Assembly (NCBI RefSeq): GCF_050436995.1
Contig: NC_134757.1
Location: 3,856,501-3,920,500 of the forward strand
Source of the DNA: Anticarsia gemmatalis
Taxonomy: Eukaryota > Arthropoda > Insecta > Lepidoptera > Erebidae
Length of the DNA stretch: 64,000 nucleotides
Direction: 5' to 3'
In this document: positions 13,580 to 26,051 of the stretch, piece by piece
How the letters are laid out: each line of letters opens with the position of its first letter
How positions within the stretch are numbered: position 1 is the first letter of the stretch
The notes under the pieces: generated by a model
The model's database searches: none
Told to the model about the DNA's origin: nothing
What the model saw: only the letters and a program-made list of their open reading frames with translations
Translations under genes and position numbers: made by a program

Positions 13580-13606
13580 GGTTAACCGTGGTTAACGACG
13601 GTTAAC
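13580..13606. promoter_or_regulatory. Three GGTTAAC sites with exact 10-bp spacing
   Basis: GGTTAAC occurs at 13580-13586, 13590-13596 and 13600-13606, all in one orientation and one helical turn apart. The group is bracketed by attggtt (13577) and aaccaat (13611), inverted CCAAT-type pentamers. The regular phase suggests cooperative protein binding or a tiny tandem duplication. Confidence 0.4.
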
Positions 13607-14487
13607 TAGCAACCAATTAAGTTATTCAATTGACTTGTATTGAGTTGGGAACGATTGATGCGTTTCGATTGAAAGTTATTTTTGTAAAGACTGATTTAAG
13701 TGTACTATTGTAAAACATTTACGATATATAATGCTATTGTATATTTTTCTCGTCGTATGACACTGAGATAAAATATAGTTGAAATTAAAATATTTGTCAG
13801 TCGCTGTATACACAGTGTTACAACTAAATTGGACAACGATCGAGAAGTTTGATGTTAAAATAAAATTAAAAAATTACAAGATTTGTTCCCGTCTGTTATG
13901 TGCGTATGACTAAACTTGGTTATAAGTTTTTAGATTTTCAGTTACGTACTGACGCGCTCAAATAACATTTTCAAGCCTTTTCACACACAAAAAATCGTCC
14001 AAGATTTTCAGTGGCTTTTATCCCTAACTGTACAAGTACAGTCATCAACAAAACATTTAATATTACAAATAAAAGTTCAATCATGTTACTTTATACTGTA
14101 TTGATAGTTTTCATATCCGTCAGTCTTCCCCATTCCTAAGGTTTATGTACATACCTAAGTCATTGTAATGGTTGAATTTATATCGACATAAACTTTTCTT
14201 ATTGTTCTAGCGGTGTTTGGGAAAACGCTTCTTGTATAGGAATTTCGTTTATTGTCAACTTGTGTATAGTGATTGTCACTAGGCAACACTGTTTCGATGA
14301 CCGAGATAGTAATAGTATCTCTTTGAAGCCTCTAGTCTGTAAAATGATTGGAAAGAAAACGTAAGAAACGAATATTGATTTTAAAGTTATGTTACACGCT
14401 CAAAAAGCGGGCAAATATATTTTCGTTGATTGTCTTATAATTAAACCTTTATAGAAAGATAAGGAAGATTTAAAACTGAATCTATGA

Positions 14488-14620
14488 AGAGGTCGGTAGC
14501 TGTCATGAGTTCTCGGGTTCGATTCCCAGGTCGGGTAAACTGTTGTCTTTTCTATATAAATAATTATATGACAATATTTCAGTGAGTAGCCCGGAGTTTG
14601 TTAACGTGCCCGGTAAAAAT
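14488..14620 (+). mobile_element. tRNA-derived SINE relic
   Basis: Contains an exact B-box, ggttcgattcc, at 14516-14526, followed about 65 bp later by agcccggagtttgttaacg. The same tail occurs at 27143-27315, defining a shared family. The A-box is degenerate. Confidence 0.6.
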
Positions 14621-16960
14621 CCAGAAATAATTGTTACTATTCTCTCTGTAGCAATAAAAAGTCAGCTTTAACACATTCTTTCAAACACAATCCTTATTAT
14701 TATCTATTTAGTTAATCCCTTGTCACAAGGTGACCACACAAGACCACATAACGGTGTATATCCTCTCATTATAGCATGGCAACATTGCACCGGAAGTCGC
14801 CGTTCAATGGTCGATCGGCGCTCGTAAATACCGATCACTTCCTGCTAATTTTCAACACTTATTTTCAAGCTAGGCTTATGATAATTTGGTTTTTATGTGT
14901 TCTAACTGTTTTGCTCTTGTGATTAGGAATATTTCTGGCATTTTTTTTATAAATCCTGTCACTAATTTGTTATCTACTCGTAAATATCTCGAGGTTAAAG
15001 TTTTGTATAAAACAGCTTATTTAAAAAAACTTTTTTCATACTGAAAAAAGATGACAATGTCTATTTAGGTATTTAGATAAGACAAAAAAAATAGTTGACT
15101 TGTATTTAAGGATTACGCTTTATTGGACGACTGACTGACTCTTATTCCAAGGTACTAAACTGCACTTTTAATATGATTTTAGTAATTTTATTTGTAGCTA
15201 ACCAAAAGGTCTAAATTCCTAAGTCTTATGTTCCCAAAATACCATGAAATTCCAATCAAAATATTTCACATTATAAACAGAAGTAGAAGCATATGTTTCG
15301 CTAAATGCGAATTCAACGGCTCGTTGTATCCAAAAATAAAATACTTGAACTCAAAGCCATAACCTCGCGACAATTAGTACCGGGATACAAAACCGGCCAA
15401 ATCCGGTTAGAACTAGAATAAAAAATCTTGACAAGTTACTACAGACCGCGAATTGTTGCAGATAGAATGTACACAATTATTATTAGTTATTCTATAGTAT
15501 TCTCCTACAAGGAAGTAGGGAGCTTTGGCATGCCATCTGTAACTGTTTTTTTGTAATTTATCTGAATTAAAAATAATAATTTGGTGTAGTTCCAATAAAA
15601 AAGTATTAGACAGGACAACGCCTTCACCTCCACCAGTCGCTGTCAAAATTCCTCCCGACACGCTAACTGATACTTATACAGAAGAAAAAACCAGGGCTAA
15701 AAGTTTTTAAATTCTGTTTTGTTTTTTTACTAACAACGCATGTGTTTTATCAGCCAGTATTTTCCAAAGGTTCAGGTTCAAGTTCTTGAATGACAACTTA
15801 TAGTCGCAAAAATACTTATTCTCACGATAGGTATCACATAAAATTATCATAATTTCTTAATTAAATAAAAATCTTAATAATGTTTAAAATAAAATGTCTT
15901 TAGGTATTCAATATTAATGAGATGAATTAAAAAATATAACGGAAATTAAGAAAGTGTTTACAAGAAGAAAAGAAAAGTACATTTACTTTTAATTTAAGGT
16001 TCATTTACAGACAGCCATGTATTATTTATGCTTGATTACATTCTTGAACTCCAAAGGTGTCAAAAGCTGGTCGAGGCATCTCGAGCTCTCGGCCTCAGTA
16101 TCCAGATAGAATCAGTCGGCGCGTTTGATCTCGGCCAGTGCGAAACCCGTGCTTTCGTTGCCATCTCGTCGATCTACAGAATTAATGAGCAAAGTGTGAA
16201 CTGTCACTGCGTACGCGCAGGTTTTCGGAAATTCCTCGCGCTAAAAGCATGTTACGCATTTTTTTGTAACTTTGAACTTATTTTTTGTGAAACTTTGCTG
16301 GAATTGTGATTGATGAAAAAGTAACCAGTATTTTTTTCAGTACATTTTTTATTTTTTTAGCGATTGTGATGTGGTAGTCTGCTTTTCTATGGTGACTAGG
16401 TATACAATTGAGATTCAATACAAAATCGATTTCAATACGTTACTTTAATACATTTTTTACCTAAGGTCATGTAATCTACCATCTTCAATACATGGGGAAA
16501 ATCAATTGAGAAATTCGAGCAGTTACCTAGAACTCACTAACAGTACCTATTGAAAAGTATCCACATAAATTGGACACGGAACTAAACCAACAAGGAAGAC
16601 AGCTCTTAAGAATTAATCTTCTTAAAACGTATTTGCAACCACCCAAGTTCGAAAAAAGTTCCTGTTTACAATAACAAAAAATTATAATTCAAAATGTCAA
16701 CGTAATTATGCAAGCTTGTCACAATCAGTTGTACCGATAAATCAGCTCTGATTAATTGTGCGAATACCCTGTTACTTGTCACCGAAATACCTGTTATAAA
16801 TCACACCTTTTACGGAACTGTTACACTGGTACGAGTACAACAAAGTACCCTTAACAGCTGTTGTTGATAGCAATTATGATAATGTTTATGTCATTATTAA
16901 TGCGAGTAAATATGGGCATTTGTATGCGGTTTGACATTCGTGAGATATTTTTTATGATAT

Positions 16961-17060
16961 TAGTTTCGGCCTGCGACTTTGTCTATGTGGAAAGATTAAT
17001 TAAGTTCAGTAGCAGCCTGTTTTATATGTTTTTGAAGTCACAAATAAAAAGGGTACCGTC
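16961..17060 (+). mobile_element. Retroposon 3'-part relic
   Basis: Opens with tagtttcggcctgcgacttt, the same start as copies at 53873 and 54438 (tagttt-c-gcccgc). Decayed and non-coding. Confidence 0.5.
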
Positions 17061-17745
17061 TTCACAGATTTTCATTTATCTGCAACAGACAGCCAGTTAT
17101 TATGATGTGTTATTGTAGGGCTGTTAGTCTGCCAAATTTCAGTATCACCCATTCAATAGTGTTTGCTTGCGTAGTGCAGGGCTATTGACGTATATTGGTG
17201 TAAAATAACATTAAGATCCATTCTGTAGTTTGTGCTTGAAAGAATAACAAACATACACACTTTTGCGTTTATAGTAGAAATGTAAGAAAGTTAGAGGTTA
17301 ACATTATGTGGGAACAGGCAGAGTTGAATGTGTTCCGGTGATTTTTTATTCTTAATCTACTCGTTGCGGTCACATGTTAATATATTTGAAAATGGTGATA
17401 AACACGTCAAATATTTAAACGGTTATACGATGTTTATGGATGTTTATTTAGTTAATGTATTAATATTCTATAATTTACTCACACTTTTTAAAAGTGCACG
17501 GTTTCGTGCGTATACTGTGAAGGTCTTCCGCAAACTACAAGTTTAAGTTATTTAAACTAACAGCTCACACTTACCCCTAAATAATTATAACACTGTTTCA
17601 TCCCTTATTTCTAGCGTTGGGGGTTCATATGTGATCTATGTTGAAACTACTGCTTCAATTATCTACAAGCAAAATATTATCAAAAATAGTTCTGCAGTTC
17701 GGTAAAGTAACGCTCCATTTAAAATACTGGTATTCAGTTGTATCC

Positions 17746-17798
17746 GTTGAGACTGGAAGCCGACTCTATCTTAAAAGGTGGGCTAGGCTGATGATGAG
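17746..17798 (+). mobile_element. LINE 3'-end relic
   Basis: The string gagactggaagccgactcta followed by ggctaggctgatgatga is the familiar 3' terminus of lepidopteran RTE-like non-LTR retrotransposons, ending in a short gatgat-type repeat. Only about 50 bp remain. Confidence 0.6.
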
Positions 17799-19462
17799 TT
17801 CAGTAAACTAACAAACAGACGGTCGCATCTATAGATAATAACTAGAACGTCTTAACATTTCCTTATAAGTAAACAGGGATAAAAAAAGACATTTCATAAA
17901 CCACTTCCTAAATAAGCAGTATTAAAATAAACAGCACAATTTACTACCACATTACACATTTACATCATAAATAACAGCTCAACTTATTAAGTAATACCCA
18001 TATACCATAATCTAAGTATTGTATTATAACATTCACATCAAAGTACGACCATAACATAACATATTACTGGAAAATTATAATAAGTTGACGTTTTTTCTAA
18101 AGAAATGGACCGGCTTCTAGTGTAGGTGTATCATTTGTTGTCCAAAGATATACTAGAATAATGATAACATGATATTATAAAGAGATTACGGACCACATAC
18201 GTAGATGTATCAGGTATATTTGAGAAAAATATCGACCGGATTCGTCCATAATTTGTTCAGTTTTGGACCGGTCAAGGTGGGAGTTCGTGGGTTAGAAATA
18301 TGGTTCCAAATATTGATCGAACGGTTGTTTATCCTCACACAATGGACATTTGGATATAAATTAGATTTTTGTAAGATTACAAGAGATGTTCGGATCAAGT
18401 TTTGTGAAATTGGTATTGTTTGTTCGTTTTTAACAACTTTTATATCGAGTCCCGTTTTAAAAAACGGATAAAATGTAATTCTATGTTATATTTTAGACTT
18501 TCAAGACTCTCGTTCAGCATTAAATACTAAATTAATCGAACCGATAATAGGGCCCTTAAAACATCAATATTTTTTTCAAGTAGTAGATTATATCCCAATT
18601 ACAGCGGGAAGATGCTGTATTCGTACTTTAAAATATTAAGAGATCAAAAATAACTACTTTTCTTTTGTAAACTTCTTGAGATCCGAAGAAATGAAATGCT
18701 TAAAATTGTAAATAACTAACTGCGTATAGGAATCATCGAACAAGCTAGATCATTACTTTTAAACTCGATATTCCGCCGACTATCCGGCGTCCGTAAACAT
18801 CAGAACCTAAATGTCTCTATATCAAACACGACAGTGATAGTATAAATATCATGAATATTAATATCAAACTCATTTGAATATCGACTAATGTTACGCACTT
18901 CCCACTGCTCGCTACTTCCTTTACGCTTTATTAAGTTTAAATCCAACGCACACTTTGATTTTTTTTCTCATGACATTAGAATATGTGCATATATTGAATT
19001 TTAATGAAATGGTCGATTAATGGTACCGGTTGAGTACTGGATATGATCCAATGGACCATTTAATAGGGCTCCTGTGGCGTACTGTTCAACGCACTTTGAT
19101 GATTATTTATTGAATGGCGTAATGAGTAAGCTTTGCTTCAGGTTTTCTCTCCTATATGATAGGAAATGTGTGTGAAGTAGCAAATGATGATTAACTATTT
19201 TAATTGATTACATGCAAATTGATAGATTAAGAACCTGAGACATATCAAACAAAATATTCATCTTTCAAGGCAAAGTGGACACTCTCACTGCCTACTTTGG
19301 TTTCACAGTAGAGAAACAATTAACTGTTTAGGCATTCTTCTTTTCCGCGCTTTACCTTACTTGGACCAGCATTATTCTTGATCCTACATTTACCTACCTA
19401 CCATATTTTTATTTTGGCATTATTAAAAATCATATTAAAATGTTATTTCTTTTGTGGTTCAG

Positions 19463-19616
19463 GTGAAGGCGGCGGCGGAGGCGGGGGCGCGCGGCGGTGC
19501 GCGCGCGATGCGGCGGCGTCGCCCGCGCATGCGCCGCCGCCGACGCCGACGGCCGCGCCGCAAGCGCACGCGGTCAAGAGCGAGCGCCTCAGCCCGCACG
19601 ACTCCAACGCTTCCAG
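19463..19616 (+). CDS. Exon 2 of the SAM-domain regulator (Gly/Ala/Pro-rich linker)
   Basis: Codes the rest of residue 37 through the first two bases of residue 88. The acceptor is tttgtggttcag|GT and the donor is AG|gtaaac. In the chosen frame it gives E, seven Gly, then an Ala/Pro-rich low-complexity run, then AVKSERLSPHDSNAS. VKSE (74-77) is a second SUMO-type site, and SP at 80-81 is a possible proline-directed phosphosite. A competing open frame is Arg-rich (starting near 19454) and is rejected because it does not splice in phase on either side. The exon is extremely CpG- and GC-rich compared with its AT-rich surroundings, so sequencing or assembly error is possible in the Gly run. The linker is probably disordered. 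Confidence 0.85.
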
Positions 19617-20060
19617 GTAAACAACATCAAATAGCCACCATTTGTAGTCTTTAATTGATTTAAGATGTCTATTTTTGCCTCTGGCTATCGAATTGTGAGC
19701 TAGTAGCTAAAGCCCTGCGAAACTAGAGTACAATCAATAATATTGTAAAGATTTTCTGAACAGTAGAGTCCAAACAATGACCTTAAATTACTAGCATATA
19801 GACTTTATAAGTGACAGAAAATTCAGAGTTTATTGTTGTTGACAACTGTTACCTCTTCAATAAGTAAACAATCATCATTCATATTCAATAATTTTTTTTC
19901 AATAAACTTTGAAACCTGACTTTTGAAAGAAAGAATGGAAAAGCAAACAAAGCCTGGAATCATCAACAAACTTCTTTGACTATTCAACTGTACAAAAGTA
20001 CCAAGCCAGATCGTCTACAAAAGGTTGCAAATAATCATACATCTGGTGTAGATCTCGCAG
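19617..20060 (+). other. Intron 2 (444 bp)
   Basis: Bounded by gtaaac and ctcgcag. AT-rich. I see no repeats, motifs or exons in it. Confidence 0.85.
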
Positions 20061-20213
20061 CGTGACGCCGTCCACGTCGTCGTACCCGGGCACGCCGCCG
20101 GAGCGCGGCAGCCCGCACGCGCCCGCTCAGCCTGCGCCCGCGCACCCGCCGCGCAACTACTCCGACATCATGCGCTCGCTCGCCGCGCGGTACAACACAC
20201 ACAACAACAACGA
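20061..20213 (+). CDS. Exon 3 of the SAM-domain regulator (conserved NYSDIMRSLAARYN block)
   Basis: Codes residues 88 (last base) to 139 (first two bases). The acceptor is gatctcgcag|C. The donor is GA|gttagt, chosen over a possible gtatca site 4 bases downstream because only the former keeps phase with exon 4. The peptide opens with a Ser/Thr/Pro-rich stretch (VTPSTSSYPGTPPERGS), then a Pro/Ala run, then NYSDIMRSLAARYN (120-133) followed by THNNN. The last block is far less biased than the rest and looks like a short conserved functional motif, probably helical. I do not recognise a named domain here. The intron before it is only 444 bp. Confidence 0.88.
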
Positions 20214-22596
20214 GTTAGTATCAAACTATACTTTTTACAAGCTCTTTTTCAAAAGGTCATATAAACGATTATTTCAATACTTCTGAATGAATAGGAACTT
20301 ATCAGGTGTAATTTTCACACTTGTTTTCATAGTAGAGAAATGTGCCTTAAAATGTTGGTACATTTAGCCTGTCTGTGTCATCATAGCAGCTAAACAAATG
20401 AATCACTGTGGTACCTGCAAGTATATTATTATGCTTCAACTTTTAGCTTCGTTCATTTCAACTTCGTAAATCTGTTTAGTCTTTTTGATGATTATCCTCT
20501 TAGAAGTAATTGTTAAATATGGTACCATAACAAAGTCAATTAATAAGTGTGATGAGATGAAGCAGATAATATTCTGGACTTCTATTTAAATTATACCGTT
20601 TCCGAGAGTTACACGGAATTGGAGCAGTAGCAATCCACACTCCGTAGGGCGGCAAGTCAAAGCTTCGGGTGACTCCGCCCAAACTCCATTGCACCGCCTA
20701 CATCGTTCATTAGAAAATCAATATCATATACAAAAGTAATTGGTTCAAGATATAAACATCAATAATCTAATAGATACAATTTTAAAAGCCATAATTACAT
20801 CTTAACTGTAATAGAACTCGAATTCACAGTTAATTATACGATAAATCACTCATTTATATCATTTAACTTGAAAAGAAACCAAATTACACTAAATAGTTCA
20901 AAATTACAACATTAACCTTGCATTCTTTTTGTTAATAACGTTTAGGAATCATATAAATTCCTTACTTAATATACCATCGTTATCGACTAATCCATTTCCG
21001 ATTATCGATTCTCGATTCGATACTCGCATTCATCAATCATTTTTCACACGGTCCGTGTCACAATAGTATGCGACCCGCAGTTCACCGACCGGCTAGTGAT
21101 GCCCAACAACGATTAGCATATTAATCGATTTGAAAACTTACGTTTAGTCGACAAATTTACATGATTCGTGAGAACCGAAGCTCTCCGTGTGAACTTATGT
21201 TATATTAATGAATTGGTCACCTGAGGTCGATGAACTTTGTCTATTTTAATTACCGATGCGACAAGTTTGGCGCCCGGTGTCGCCTACATTTGCATTTAAA
21301 AACATGGTTTCCGTTCGCGGACTGTTTCGGCTGCATCTTAATTGGTAAAAAAACTTTCACAAACTCTTACTTAGGATAGAAAAAATGTATCATCCGTTAG
21401 TGTGTTTAAAAATCTTTGTTGGCGTATTTGACACCTATTTTCAAGTCATCAATAAAAAAATTGTGACAACGATTTGTCACTTTTCTCTTGAACGTGGGTA
21501 AAAAGTTAATACAAATCAAGGCGTCGGCAATAAATTCAGAGTTTTATTGTATCAACGCGACATAAACATCAACACAGATGCTCATTAATTTTCATCAAAT
21601 AACTGTTGCATTAAAATTGTTTTGATAGAAGAGATAATTATCACCGGGCCGTTTAATTTATCATGTCATATTAGCATTTTGGGATTGCCATTTTTCATTT
21701 TCGTCTCCATTTTTACTTGTCGAATCTACATTCATGTATCAACAGTTATAGCTTCATTTCTCAGTTTTAATGTCTCCAATCATCATCAGATTTCTTTATG
21801 ATATCACCAACTAAAATGTATATTTGATACAAAATTATGAACTCATAAAACGATTCCTCAAATCTGATATTCGTGTAAATAACAAAGTGACATCCATGCT
21901 TAATTAATTAGGACCGTAGAAATAAAATCCGTTAATTATAATATTCAATAGGGTATTTTACATAACAAACAAATAGCGGTCGGCATAAACGTGCAAATTG
22001 ACTTTTATAACTCATTCGTATGTCGGTATAAAGTCGCTGAGAAATTTGACACACTTAGATATGATTTATGTTATAGATTGGAACAAAATAAAGGTAGAAA
22101 CATAATTCATAATTAAGAGACTCTCTCTGCAAAATATGTGCGAATGATTTAATTATGGCGCTCGGTTTTTCCTCGTAAATGAGGAGTGTAATGCGTTGAT
22201 TGGCACACGCGTGAGTGCTGTACTTGTGCAAGTGCGTTGGCCTCCCCCAGACCACCATAGCGTATAGGGGTAATCATAACACTTAGAAGACAGATCGCAG
22301 TGTTTTCTTGCAATAGTATAGAGTTACTACTATTTGTTTTTTATCGATTTGAGCACCTATGATCGGCAAAAAACTCAGCGTTTTCCATCATCGCTTTTTC
22401 AACATTTTTAAAACGTTTACGCTTGTAGTTCCAGCCATAGTCAAGTGATATCTTAATTTATTTTTTATAATGTCAACTCAACAAAATTAGAACTCCTAAG
22501 TCGAAGGTTAATTATAAAACCAATAAATAATATATCAAAGGAGTATAAAAAATCATCATAATCAAAAATAAAAACATATTTTTTTCCTCAAAACAG
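20214..22596 (+). other. Intron 3 (2.4 kb)
   Basis: Bounded by gttagt and aaaacag. Notable items: an imperfect hairpin at 20647-20680 (gggcgg..agtca / tgact ccgccc); a perfect 13-bp palindrome acacggtccgtgt near 21046; an octamer-type atttgcat near 21290 beside tttggcgcc; and a GC-richer patch at 22150-22260. These could be enhancer pieces; nothing codes. Confidence 0.7.
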
Positions 22597-22765
22597 TTAT
22601 TTCCATCGCATGAATGGTTTCGGCGAGGTCCGACCTGCGGCGTCGCCGGCTCAGGATGCTACAGACGCGCCTCTCGGCGGCTTGTTCACGAAGCTGGCCA
22701 GCAAGCAGGGCGGCCCGCCGAGACTACCCGCCTTCCCCGTCATGCTTGACATGAGCTCTACTAAG
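22597..22765 (+). CDS. Exon 4 of the SAM-domain regulator (FTKLA / LPAFPVMLDMSSTK block)
   Basis: Codes the last base of residue 139 through residue 195. The acceptor is tttcctcaaaacag|T with a good pyrimidine tract; the donor is AAG|gtaagc, phase 0. The split codon GA|T gives Asp, so exons 3-4 read NNNDYFHRMNGF. The second half (GLFTKLASK, then PPRLPAFPVMLDMSSTK) lacks low-complexity bias and continues into TLLAISR in exon 5. This suggests one conserved segment spanning the junction, possibly a partner-binding region. No known domain is assigned. Codon use is GC3-rich like the neighbouring exons, unlike the flanking introns. Confidence 0.88.
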
Positions 22766-25034
22766 GTAAGCGAGAGTTATAACTGCAAAGAGTTAGGCAT
22801 ATCTATTTAGTCCTTGATTGTGGTAATGCAGCCTTGGAAACAGATAGATCGGTAACGCAGGTTTTATGCTGGCCAATTCTCCCAAAAACAATGACTCACC
22901 AAAAGTATCCTCGGAAGCGGTTTAAAGACTTTCTCTACTTTTTTTTATAAAATGAATTCCTGCTATGTCTGTAAGTCTCTTTTCTTAAGCCAAAGCAGTA
23001 ACGATAGTTTTATTAAAGGTGTTTTCCAGTTCCTTTTTAAATTTCCGTTAACGCGTTCCCAAGCATGACGGTCATTCATATTTTGGTTTTAACTCGTAGA
23101 AATTCTGTATAAATACGGTTAATAGCGGCTAGAGGAAGTTGGGGACCAAAACATTTTTTATGATAGTTTCACATGAAGGTAATTTCGTGATGCTTTCTGA
23201 AAACGATTAAACTTAATTCACTTGTGGTTTTATAACGTATCATAAAAAAACGGACTTTCTTCTTTTAAAATAATAAGATAAATTTAAACGACATTTCATT
23301 GTTTGTTCAAATCCTGCCCACCGCACAAACAGGAAGTATGTAATCACAAACAATTGTAAAATATACGTCTTCTGTTATAATCCCTATAATTATTTCCAAG
23401 CTATTTCTTTCGGTAATTATAATTTTAAGAAAAAACACAGTTTCGTACGTATTACTTCATAACGCACGTTACTTACGGCAAGGCCACTGCCCCTATGAAA
23501 TAATTTACGGTCAGATGAGTTTTCATTTCAAAAGAGCACATTTGTAATTCATATTAATTACATACACAAGTGCTCACTGACCTTCCTGTTTTAATTACAC
23601 ATCATACACCGTTTCATAGTTCACGGCTGTGATTAAAATGTCTCGTAAAATTCATAAGGCGTTATCGCACGAGCCATCTCCACGGAGCGTGGCCGGTTTA
23701 TGTTAATTTGAACCTCTTTAAAATCATAATGCGCGGTGAGCACCCCGCTTCCTTTCCAGTAATAATGGACGCAATTAAATCTGATAAGGCTCACGACCTT
23801 TACACTTCCTCCGCCGCTGCATAGACACAGTAGAGAGAGTGTTAATTGGCGTCCGTGTGGTGCGAGCGCGGTGCGATCGCGGTGCGCGCACAATCGGCAG
23901 GGTAATAGTGGTGCCCCGCCCCCTGCTCGCCAGCGAACCGTCTCGACTCGACTCTCCACTGTAAAAGGAACTGGAGCTGCACTAATTGGCCGCGGCACGC
24001 GCCGCGCATGCGCGCCGCCGAGCTCGCCCCGCGACACGCTAGTGATGGGATGTGAAATCGAAACACAACTCGACTTTAAAATTAGTTGACTTTTTGCACA
24101 CGAGTGCAATAAGAGACACGATAAAATTGCAGCGTGGAATCGTAACAGTTATTCGATTTCGACTTTCTAGGAAAATTGCAGCGACACAGAGAGCATCACG
24201 TGTTTTTTCGTAATTTCATATGATACGCAATCGAGATCAAATTGCCGTCCACGCGCGGAGCATGATTTGTTACATTTCTCTTAACGGCTTAAGCGATCTA
24301 TAAATAGTAGTTTAAATGTATTTTCACCTATAAAGAGAAACAGGGGCGACGCGGAAATAAATCGTAAGATTTATGGCGGTGGCTCTGCTTCAGCACGTAA
24401 CTGGTAGGCGCGGCGGTGGCGCGGGCCGGTGTCGGCGCACACGCGCGTGCCCGCGCACTACAGCACCGTGTTCATTTCACGCGCGCGCGCCTCCGTCTGA
24501 ATTTTATTCGGAATTACCCTGCATTCGCCTTTTTTAGTGCGCGTGGCAATTAAAAAAGATAGATTGCAATTTGACCCGCGGGCGGCGAGCGTGACGGTTC
24601 AGAACGTTATTATGATGAATGCTTGCCACTTACGATACGAGAGTGCTCTCGATCAGATAATAGCCTACTGGCTCGCCTTTCATGTTTGCTTAACATTGTA
24701 CTGTATGCGCCGCTTGATGGACTTCTGAGTAATTGAGTTTTTTCTAATATCGCCTAGCTGAATGGTCATGGTTCAAATTCATTCCGCTATTGATTACTAG
24801 AGCGTCGAACTGATTGTCTTTTTACACGTGAAGTTCAAAAGGTATCTTAATAACTTTGCGTCTGGCATCAACCTGCTTTGCGTTGTTTTTTGTGCTCCAC
24901 ATTCCATTGTATTGATATATTGCGGACCAGTTCCTATGTACAAATGATGTCATCTCCTCGGGCATGATTACTTGTAGTCACGTCCTGAGTTTCTCCTGGT
25001 TTATTTTGTATTAACGTTTGAATATTATTCACAG
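22766..25034 (+). other. Intron 4 (2.3 kb)
   Basis: Bounded by gtaagc and attcacag. The first kilobase is ordinary AT-rich sequence. From about 23740 to 24530 it becomes CpG-rich (described separately). The rest, to 25034, shows nothing notable. Confidence 0.75.
23740..24530. promoter_or_regulatory. CpG-rich intronic block, candidate enhancer or internal promoter
   Basis: Two CpG-dense islands (about 23815-24060 and 24380-24500) lie in an otherwise AT-rich intron. Visible motifs: a GATA site ctgataagg (23781-23789), a GAGAG run (about 23831), the NRF1-type palindrome gcgcatgcgc (24004-24013), and tttatggcgg near 24372 (Pho/YY1-like GCCAT on the minus strand). Open frames on both strands here (for example 23633-24109 minus) arise from low stop frequency in GC-rich DNA and show no domain. 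Inferred: an enhancer, Polycomb-type element or alternative promoter producing a shortened isoform containing exons 5 onward. Confidence 0.45.
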
Positions 25035-25227
25035 ACACTGCTGGCGATATCCCGAGTGGGTAGAGGTGGGAGATCTCGTCGGAAGCGCACCGGCGCAGGA
25101 GTAGCTCCTGAACATTCACCACTGGACCTGTCAGCTGCCGGAGAGAGTGCTGCCAAGCGTGCCAGACTATCTGCGAGTCCGAGCACGAGGAGTGACAGCG
25201 ACGAGAGAGATAGAGTATCTAATGATG
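25035..25227 (+). CDS. Exon 5 of the SAM-domain regulator (basic NLS-like cluster and PLDLS CtBP motif)
   Basis: Codes residues 196-259 plus the first base of 260. The acceptor is tattattcacag|ACA and the donor is GATG|gtcagt, phase 1. Order of features: TLLAISRVG (196-204) continuing the exon 4 block; a basic cluster GGRSRRKR (206-213) that could be a nuclear localisation signal; PLDLS (224-228), an exact match to the PxDLS motif that recruits the corepressor CtBP; a second basic patch KRARL (236-240); and a Ser/Asp/Arg-rich tail (SPSTRSDSDERDRVSND) that looks phosphorylatable. Seen: the motifs. Known: PxDLS binds CtBP in many repressors. Inferred: this protein acts as a nuclear repressor. 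Confidence 0.9.
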
Positions 25228-26051
25228 GTCAGTACTGCTTAAATAAGTATGTGAATATGGTTATGATATGTTAATGAGTTACCTCAAACATCCTGTCTTT
25301 ATCATCGTCGTTAACATCTACATCGGCTCGTACCGAACAGAAATATGCCGTCTTATTTACGGAAGTCTCCTTATCAAAATAATAAATAAATTTGGTATAT
25401 TTTGGTTGAGTAAGCGCGGGAGCTTCAAAAATAACCTATGTTAATTCTGACCTTAAGCAATTACATAGTCAAGTAATTAAAAACTGGTATAGATCTCCTT
25501 CCTACTCCACAGATTTAAGTAATTTAGATAACATCATTAGTTTATGTTAATGTTTAGTTCAAATTGCAGCCATTAATTACTATCATACTAATTTTATAAC
25601 CACAGTAACGTTCATCCAATCATACTTAATTTTATCTAACGAAAAGAATCAGTTAACTAAATCATCAACAACAGAAACAAAAGTGTCAAATCCATTATTG
25701 ATATGTCACTACGAATATATTATAATTCATGACTCATTATAAATTAATAACTTGAGACGAAAGACATTATTAATTCACACAATACGTATAACAACGTCTT
25801 AATGATCGTAATATATCTTGAGGCTATTGGCCGCCAAGTGCTAAACATCATCAAATTATAATGTCGTATTGTCATATTATCACATTATTGAATTCGACAG
25901 CCTATATGAATGAATTAGTTTTACGATCTGACGCTAAACAACATTTTAATGTTCGATTACTTAACTCGACATTTTTCATTTATGTTTAAATCGATTTCAA
26001 ATATGATAATAGTAATAAATTTAATTTATTCGACTATCATTTCTCTCCTAG
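25228..26051 (+). other. Intron 5 (824 bp)
   Basis: Bounded by gtcagt and ctcctag. AT-rich. I see no features in it. Confidence 0.85.

Larger units (their letters stand above)
792..19462 (+). other. Intron 1 of the SAM-domain gene (18.7 kb)
   Basis: Bounded by C|gtgagt and ttcag|GT. It contains no convincing exon. It holds retroposon relics, hairpins and a few motif clusters, listed separately. GC-richer patches without recognised content lie near 8000-8270, 9240-9370, 11110-11220, 11800-11960 and 16040-16240; their open frames are short and match nothing I know. Patches such as 9240-9370, with CAGGTG E-boxes, could be enhancers. Confidence 0.7.

Noticed and set aside
16028..16309. 93-codon plus-strand frame in intron 1
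   Set aside because: GC-richer than its surroundings, but inserting it between exons 1 and 2 introduces a stop in the needed frame, and the product matches nothing known.
19454..19654. Arg-rich open frame across exon 2
   Set aside because: It does not splice in phase with exon 1 or exon 3, whereas the chosen frame does on both sides.
23633..24109. Longest minus-strand open frame (158 codons) in intron 4
   Set aside because: It lies in CpG-rich DNA where stops are rare, has no domain, biased composition, and overlaps other equally open frames on both strands.
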